From Mucidula mucida (lineage: Eukaryota > Basidiomycota > Agaricomycetes > Agaricales > Physalacriaceae): 64,000 nt of DNA. The stretch is from assembly GCA_015501055.1 (NCBI GenBank), contig JADNYV010000007.1:541966-605965 (forward strand), in the 5' to 3' direction. Both the position numbers and the translations under genes were made by a program. The notes under the pieces were generated by a model. The model did no database searches and was not told the DNA's origin. It saw nothing but the letters and a program-made list of their open reading frames with translations. Shown one piece after another: positions 57,507 to 64,000 of this stretch. Positions within the stretch are counted from its first letter, which is position 1. Every line of letters begins with the position of its first letter.

Positions 57507-59736
57507 TTAAAGACTACCAAACGACCACAGATCAGTGACGACATCCTCTGAATCCACAGCTGTGCCATCCTCCAATGTACGTGGTTTGAATAGATGCGCC
57601 GCCACTTTTAGCCCATTACCCAACTCATTCAACGGAGGCTCCTTTTTTATTTTCCGATTCGCTTCCGTGTCATACAGCTAGAAACGTCCCATCACCTCGG
57701 GGTTTTGTTGATAATTATGACACTTACAGTCGAATATGTATGATCCAAAAAGTCCTCCGATCGAGAACCCAGGCTTCGTGAACGCCTCAGAAAAGATCTT
57801 GGCTAATGTCGATACACCCGAGTGGTAATGCGTCCGGTGTGATTGGAGCTCCCAAAGCGAGCTGTCTAATGCGTTCGTGCTTAGTGGGTTGGGTTCCTCA
57901 GGGAGGAAAGGATCTGCGGCCACAGTGAGACTGTGAATCAACACGGAAACAAGCAGCCTACCTCCATCCGGGGCATCCTCTTCAGCGCGATGTATCATGA
58001 CCATGAGCGCAGGGTGGCGCTTCATTATGTTGTAAGTGAATGGTATGAGGATGATCACGCCGGCGGGTGGCGCGGATAATGACAAACGCGACAATCGTTT
58101 TACGAACGAGGCAAGGAGGGTTGCGGGGATATGGCTAGACGACAGGTTAATTTCTACAGAACTCCACTACATGGGGAATACTTACGTTGAGCTGAGGAAA
58201 AGTTCAGTCATGCGGAAGAACCTTGCGCGATGTTTCAAGTGGAACAAGTCGCGATCCAGGAAAGCGTATAGGTGAGTGTAGATTGAAGGGTAGTCTCTGT
58301 GACACCATAAATATAGGACGTAGACGATAGGATTGTGACGTACAGATTGTACTCCTTCATCAGAGCGAAAAGAGCGTTGAGTGCCAATAGACCGACAGTG
58401 CCACCTGGAGTGAATGAGGGAAAACTCTTCGCGACATAATGGTTAACAAACCGTAGTCGACACAGGCGCCTATCCAATCCATCACCAGAACCGGCCGCGT
58501 CAAATGAGGCATGACGCCTCGGTGCAGAATATTTAGCACACGAGTAGCAAGAACTTTACTTGCCTGAGCATTGCTTTTGACGGACAGCCGAGGCAGTAAC
58601 TCTAGCCAAGCTCGAGTGAAGACAGCCTTATGCGATGCTAGCGAATGCAAAGATTGATGTATGGTCAACGAGTGGACGCGTCCTTTCGGTCCTTCGTTCT
58701 TCTTGAGGTCTTTGGCAGTTGTGTCCTCGTCGAAAAACTTTCTCCAATCGTCCTCCTCGTCCTCTTTGGCGTTCTCAGCCTCCTCCTCCTCTTCATCGCC
58801 GTCTTTGCTTTTTAAAGTCTTCACTTTGGGAGGCTTAGTGCCGAGTTCCTCTACCCACCATGCGTTTAGTTCTGCTGGTTCAGTTGGGAAATGTGGTTAA
58901 GCCTTCTAATATCTGGAGAAGATTCGAAGCGAGGTTGGGTTCTACTGAACTTGCGAGTATAGAACTGGAGGTGAAAGTCAGTGAATGAACTGTCAAGGTT
59001 CTGAGTTACTGACCCTGCTTCTCGTAAAAAGAACCATCGTATATCGTCATGGACGCTAAACCAGGTTTCGTGGAAAAGGTGAAGGACGTCTGTGTCTATA
59101 GAACCATTGGAAACTGAGGACCCTTTTCGCGACGAGGATGGGCAAGAAAGCAGCGCGTAAACGATTTTACGGAAGTGGGAATTGTGGAACTGGGGGGCGG
59201 AGGGAGTAGAGAAGGCAGTAGATAGATGTTTCTGTAGCGAAAAAAGTATTTGAAGAACTGATACCTGCATCACATAAGTATCATAGACTGCATATAATAA
59301 GAAGTCGCACCCTTAGTGTTCTCTCATCGTCCTTCATCAAGCCGCAGAGATATTCGACATATGAATTCATGCGCTCCCAAATCCATGTTTTCACTGCTTT
59401 TGCGCTCTCATCACCGGAAACACAGCTTCCCTTGACGACTATAAGCACAAAGATTCTGTACATCGCATAGACTTCCTGCGACTCTTTACAAGAACGGGTA
59501 GTGTCCAGCAGATCGGCCAAAGGATTCAAGGATGCATTGTTTTCGACTGCACGGGTAAGCTGCTGCTCCAACTCTTGAATGGATTGCAACACTTTTGTAT
59601 CCTTTTCGATTCTGCGCTTCTTCGTCGGCGGGAGGGAGATCCGATCATCCCATTCGGGTCCGGCAGAGATCGGCCCGTCGGACCGAAAGCGGTGGTTGAA
59701 ACTCGTACAGCTCTTGACACGAATCTCGACACTCAT
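57507..59736 (-). CDS. noc4: NOC4, nucleolar complex protein 4 (CBF/Mak21 family)
   Basis: Required with Nop14 for 40S subunit assembly and export; nucleolar. Minus strand, ATG 59736: MSVEIRVKSC, then LPPTKKRRIEKD and IQELEQQLTRAVENNASLNP, then LADLLDTTRS. An acidic linker (DGDEEEEEAENAKEDEEDDW) follows. The CBF/Mak21 domain includes FTRAWLELLPRLSVKS, ILHRGVMPHLTRPVLVMDWI, GGTVGLLALNALFALMKEYN, FLDRDLFHLKHRARFFRM, PAGVIILIPFTYNIMKRHPA and NALDSSLWELQSHRTHYHSG. The last exon reads DSEDVVTDLWSFGSL and stops at 57507-57509. About eight short introns. Frame intact. It is flanked by FunK1 paralogues on both sides and is the only complete NOC4 of the three seen; the other two are relics. Confidence 0.88.
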
Positions 59737-59847
59737 GTACTCGGCGTGGTCGAACAATAGCTGATGTGGACCCGATAATCGATAACGAGCGTCTATAAAA
59801 CGCCTGTCTGAAGGTATGATTCGATATCTCCTTCACCTACGTCGTCG
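59737..59847. promoter_or_regulatory. Short bidirectional promoter NOC4 / FunK1-B
   Basis: Only 111 bp separate the NOC4 ATG (59736, minus) from the first FunK1-B ATG (59848, plus), or 195 bp to the alternative FunK1-B start 59932. A TCTATAAAA TATA-like box lies at about 59792-59800. The two genes must share control DNA. Confidence 0.5.
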
Positions 59848-62800
59848 ATGACTTCTCGCGAGCTTCACTACGGAGGCAATTTGGGTCTTACTCCCATCTC
59901 TCAGCGCAGAGCCACGGGTCTGAGCAAATCGATGAACACTGAAACTGCTGCCACCGTCCGTGAAGATGTCGAAGCCGACTTTACAAAGCATTGTCGCGTC
60001 GCGAAAACGAAGGACTTCATGGCCAACTTATTTCCTGTCGACGCCGACGTCATTGACGAAGTATACAGTAAAGTTCAGGAAACTCTCGACTACGACGGGC
60101 AGCGCTGGAAAGATTTCCCTCCTGAGAACACTGTCGTCAAGGAGAAGGTACTCTACGCGCCCTTCGTCAATGCCGCTAATGCTATTCGGACCGCCACTGA
60201 GGCTGTGATGGCGGGAAGAAAAGACGACCACCACGGCCTTCGCGACGTAGCGGAATGGGTGGATTATCATTCCCAAATCCCACAGTCCAGCAATCCAGAT
60301 GCCGCACATATTCGACCAGACTGTCTTCTTGCCCACAATGTATCCAAGTTCCGGGCAGTCGCGTCGGCGAACGATGTGAGTATCTTTTAGCGTCAGTTTT
60401 GATTATTCGCTCATCTTTTGTAGACGAAACAAACTAAGAAGAAGGACAAAGTGAGCTCTGTTCAACGTTCACTTCCGGACTAATTCTCACGTTCAACAGG
60501 AAGCACAGAGGCAGGCAACGCTCCAGGTACGAAAGGTCACTCACGTTCTCTGTACCCTTCTAACGCAACTATACCTCGTAGGCGTCTGTCTGGTGGTTAC
60601 AGATCATCTGTGCCGTCGAAATGAAACGCAAGGATTCGCAGGATGGTCTGGACATCGTCAAACAGCTGATTGGATATCTGCGTCGCATCCTTCGCGAACA
60701 ACTAGATCGAAGATTTGTCTTTGGCTTGACTCTCGGACCTAATTTGATGACGGTGTGGTTGCATGACCGCTCCGGTGTCTTGGGTACAACCACATCGTTC
60801 GATATTCACAAGGTTTATCCTACTCTCTACTATCGCAATGACACTTCTGACGCCGTCAATGTACAGGAGCCTCGTTCTTTCATCCGAGTCATTGCGGCAT
60901 TCAGTGTTCTGACGATGGAACAACTAGGTTATGATACGCAAATGAAATTTTACGCATCTCCCACCAGCATCGTCCCCACCTACCGGTTAGATGACGAGGC
61001 CGCCCCATCTATCTATCCGCCACCAGAGAAAAGCAATGGGTCATCACGACCAACAACAAAGAGCAATATCTCACTGTCAAAGTCCTTTCTATATCTCGTG
61101 CATATATGATGCAGGGCCGAGCTTCGCTAGTGTGGGCAGTCGTTCCCTTTAAAGACGGGAAGATCACGAGCAAGAAGGTGAGTTCTTGCTATTTCATTTG
61201 CGAGTGTGGCTCACCCCATGGTATCAGCTTCTTGTACTGAAGCAGTCTTGGCGCCCTGTCGAGACTGACAGCGAACAAGAAATGCTCACCAAAGTCAAGA
61301 ATGCGGCTGCAGTCACGGCAGCGGAGATTTCTGCCGCAGCCGCGACAGAGGAGAATGCGGCTGCGTATACAGAGCAGTACACAGCTGCCTTTATGGAGGG
61401 CAAGGAGTACATAGGTCAAGTCCAGCTTGAGGAAACGATTTCCATGCGAGAAGACGCAGACATAACGGGTTCTTTGATACGCAGGGGTCTAACGATCGCG
61501 CCGTCCACCTGGACTCCTCCTTCCACAGCTTCTAAGCGTAATCGCGACGAAACCATCGAAAGCTACCTCCACGTCAACGCAACCGACGGCGACATCATCT
61601 CTGTCGGAACATCTGTGAATGCCTCGTCTCCTCCTATTTCCCGCATTCATACTCGACTCTTGCTCTCCACATTTGGGTGGCCTCTCAAGTATTTTAGAAC
61701 CCGCCGAGAAGCGGTGCGCGTATTAGGGATGCCATTGGTGGTAAGTGCCTTCCATATAACTCGTTTATGTGCCCTCATCTTGCTTAGGTCATGGATATGT
61801 TTACTACCACGGCCTTATGCATCGCGACATCAGCCCGGGCAACATTATATTGGCATGGTGCGATGGAGAAGAGGGTACTACCGGCCTGGGAACCAAAGGC
61901 TGCCTCATTGACTTCGATCGCGGTAAATATGGTATCGAGAACGCGTCCGCTCTCGAGGTTCCTGCAACATTCGATGCCATGACCGGAGATGTAGCTGATA
62001 CGCTGATACCAAGTTTCCGGATGTTCTTGGAGACACCTAAAACTACTCCGTTGGCCTTGGAGAACGATGCTATCATCGCTGGCTCCAAAGCCAGCCCGTT
62101 CAGTGATCTATTCGGCTACCTGTCTTCAGCATGGACACATGTTTCTACTTTGAACAATGTGGCCAAACCGTTAACTGTTCTGTTCTGAAATGGACGAAGG
62201 TACGGCAGCCTTCGCTCTGAGGACATGCAACTGACGGGTACTAGGGTTTGCGGAAATTCAGTTTTAAATTCACGGAGGAACAGCGTCAATCGGGCTCACG
62301 CACTGTATGTTGGTCTCTGCTGCAGATTTTTCCATTCTGAACTCATACAAGGGCACACCACCATATACAAGCGGCGAAATTCTCTCACGAGAAAGGTATT
62401 ACCCAGGCCCTGGATTGGATTTGTTCCATGACGCGCTGCATGACATTGAATCATTCTTCTGGGTGTTGGTTCATATATGCATCACACGCAGCGGACCAGA
62501 TGCACAACGGCGAGCAGAGCTCGAAGGAGATGGCAAAGACCACCCGGAATTACACCTGGTTGTATACTGTCTTTTCGACGGTGATCAGAATGTTCTTGCT
62601 TTTAACAAGAAAAAGTTGTTCAGGGCTCCCGACGACTTTGAGAACTTGATTGTCCCCATTTCCACCCATACTTCATTGTGCTGAAGCCATGCATGCAGGA
62701 ATGGTTCAGGCTTCTTGTGCTAGCCTACCAATATGTTGAGGGTTATGAATACCACAACATTCATAGGAGGGTGTTGGATATCTTGGATCGTGCACTGGCG

Positions 62801-63064
62801 ATCATGCCGTTGGAGAAGTCAGACTTGTCTGAAGGCCGGACAGCTGTGCGTGAGGAGCGCCGCGACTCGCTTTACGATCTAACCAAACATTTCGCGGAGG
62901 TTGATGGGGACACAGGTATTGTTCATGGTTTTGATAGAACATCTCCACGGGCCCAGCGCCCTGGAAACGCAGAGCAATACACTGATCCAACAGACTCTTC
63001 AGCGAACTTCAAGCCGTTGCCATCCTCGCCAACGCCTGCGTCGAAAAAAGCGAGGCGGTACTAG
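59848..63064 (+). CDS. FunK1-family protein kinase B, two one-base frame breaks
   Basis: Paralogue of kinase A. First ATG 59848 (MTSRELHYGGN); by alignment with copies A and C the start may be 59932 (MNTETAATVREDVEADF). It contains WWLQIICAVEMKRKDSQDGL and RRFVFGLTLGPNLMTVWLHD, and an Ala-rich insert (61305-61390) absent from A. The catalytic loop is the canonical HRDISPGNIIL, with LIDFDRGKYG and RT spliced to GTPPYTSGEILSRERYY. An intron at about 60988-61025 joins PTY to REKQW. Frame breaks: TTT at 62149-62151 and CCCC at 62654-62657. The C-terminus ends SSPTPASKKARRY, a basic, possibly nuclear-targeting tail. Key catalytic residues are intact, so this is the best candidate for an active kinase in the array. 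Confidence 0.82.
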
Positions 63065-63074
63065 TATAGTTGTA

Positions 63075-63340
63075 GATAGAGAGGATTCAATAAGAAGATA
63101 CACCCTTACTGTTTTCTCGTCGTGCCGCAGAGATATGTAACATATGAATTCAAGTGCTCGCAAGTCCATGTGTCGGCATTCGCTGGGATGCATGGTGACA
63201 AGAGTTTCCGGCAATGACTTCAAGCAAAGAAATTGCAACGCGCTCTGCGCCACAGATTGGTCTTGGTCAATCATCGTCTCAACTTCATCAGAATCTCTTT
63301 ACCAAGACTGTCGCTCCGTGTTCTCCAGTACAATCCAGCA
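63075..63340 (-). pseudogene. NOC4 relic C
   Basis: AATAAGAAGATACACCCTTA, CCGCAGAGATATGTAACATATG and GTCCATGTGTCGGCATTCGC align with intact NOC4 DNA at 59299-59410. In the NOC4 frame, HDEKTVRVYLLIESSL parallels DDERTLRVRLLIICSL. No functional ORF. It separates FunK1-B from FunK1-C and marks the duplication boundary. Confidence 0.7.
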
Positions 63341-63629
63341 ATTAATCCTCAGGCGGTATGCCGCGAAGGTCCGGCGATTACTCGTCGGATTCATCGGACC
63401 AAAGCGGACGGTCACGATGCTAAATTTGACTTGCCCTCGTCCCTCTCCTTTTCATTGCGACGTGTCCGACCTGCGTTCACAACGGCGGAATTATTGGCTC
63501 GCCCAGTTAAATAGACAAAGGACGCCTGATTCTCGTGTTAAAAGGTATTTTTAGATGATCTTTGTTTCTGCCTACTAATGATGGCGCCTCTTTGACCATG
63601 AATAGTTGCGCGTTCCCGCCATCTCGCTC

Positions 63630-64000
63630 ATGACGGATCTGAGCCCAACAACGGATACTGAAAGTGCATATGAAGACGACAACGCCGATTATGCAAATCA
63701 ATGTCGCGTTGCGAATACGACCGACTTTCTGGAGAAGCTGCTGCCTGTTCCCGACAACATTATTGAGATAGTACTCAAGAAGCTCACTGGCTCGCACTAC
63801 AATGGGAAACGCTGGAAGGATTTTCCCTATGGTGACACCGCTGTCAAGGGGAAAGCGCTTTACGCGCCTTTCATTAAAGTCGCCAATGCCATTCGGAGCG
63901 CCATAAAAGAGGCGGCGGAAGCGACTAACGACCTTCATGACGTAGCGGAATGGGTAGAATATGATTCCCAAATGCCGGAACCCAGCCTCCCCGACGCTGC
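63630..64000 (+). CDS. FunK1-family protein kinase C, N-terminal part (cut by window end)
   Basis: ATG 63630: MTDLSPTTDTESAYEDDNAD, followed by NQCRVANTTDFLEKLLPVP and GKRWKDFPYGDTAVKGKALY, open to the window end. The kinase domain lies beyond 64000. The 5' flank (63350-63629) aligns with the 5' flank of FunK1-A (53830-54130), so the duplication includes the promoter. A 184-bp stretch (63804-63987) is identical to FunK1-A 54293-54476. Confidence 0.8.
   Translation, partial: MTDLSPTTDTESAYEDDNADYANQCRVANTTDFLEKLLPVPDNIIEIVLKKLTGSHYNGKRWKDFPYGDTAVKGKALYAPFIKVANAIRSAIKEAAEATNDLHDVAEWVEYDSQMPEPSLPDA

Noticed and set aside
60980..61030. Apparent frame break in FunK1-B near PTYR
   Set aside because: A short intron ending CACCAG joins PTY to REKQW in frame, so no deletion is needed there.
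1..64000. CRISPR arrays, bacterial operons, rRNA and tRNA genes
   Set aside because: None seen; repeats present are transposon ends, LTRs and segmental duplicates, and gene structure is eukaryotic.

Overview
The window is fungal nuclear DNA, most likely from an agaricomycete (mushroom-forming basidiomycete). The evidence is the density of roughly 45-60 bp GT-AG introns in nearly every gene, FunK1-type kinases, a DUF4246 gene, Zn2Cys6-type transcription factor architecture, and a Ty3/gypsy chromovirus. There is no bacterial-style operon organisation, and I saw no rRNA, tRNA or CRISPR array.

Layout. 1-17.2 kb is ordinary gene-dense euchromatin: a 5'-truncated fungal transcription factor, a Ser/Pro-rich membrane-anchored protein of unknown function, a 2-oxoglutarate/Fe(II) oxygenase, cytosolic asparaginyl-tRNA synthetase, a DUF4246 protein, the splicing factor SYF1 and a small conserved hypothetical gene. 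18.2-28.2 kb is a retrotransposon block: a chimeric minus-strand gypsy fragment followed by a nearly complete plus-strand chromovirus (element 1). 28.3-42 kb is again genic: a TA-flanked MITE, an EF-hand type II NADH dehydrogenase, CLP1, a Dal5-like permease and two nucleotidyltransferase-like genes separated by a 1.08 kb TIR element. 42-47 kb holds a decayed ORF split by a solo LTR that itself carries a hAT element. 47.06-53.58 kb is a second complete chromovirus (element 2) with a perfect 5 bp target duplication. 53.6-64 kb is a segmentally duplicated array of NOC4/FunK1 units: relic-A plus FunK1-A, intact NOC4 plus FunK1-B, and relic-C plus FunK1-C (cut by the window end).

The housekeeping genes (NARS, SYF1, CLP1, NOC4, NDE) serve translation, splicing, mRNA 3'-end or tRNA processing, ribosome assembly and respiration, and show no functional clustering. 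The main interest is in the mobile DNA. The chromovirus shows a Tf1-like self-priming signature, a 12-nt PBS complementary to the predicted RNA 5' end, with a matched base change in the second copy. A TIR element has landed in the start codon of a host gene and leaves an in-frame alternative N-terminus. Nested insertions can be ordered from their target-site duplications. A recurring technical signal is single-base deletion, mostly in homopolymers, in conserved genes. It suggests that residual assembly indels should be ruled out before calling those genes broken.
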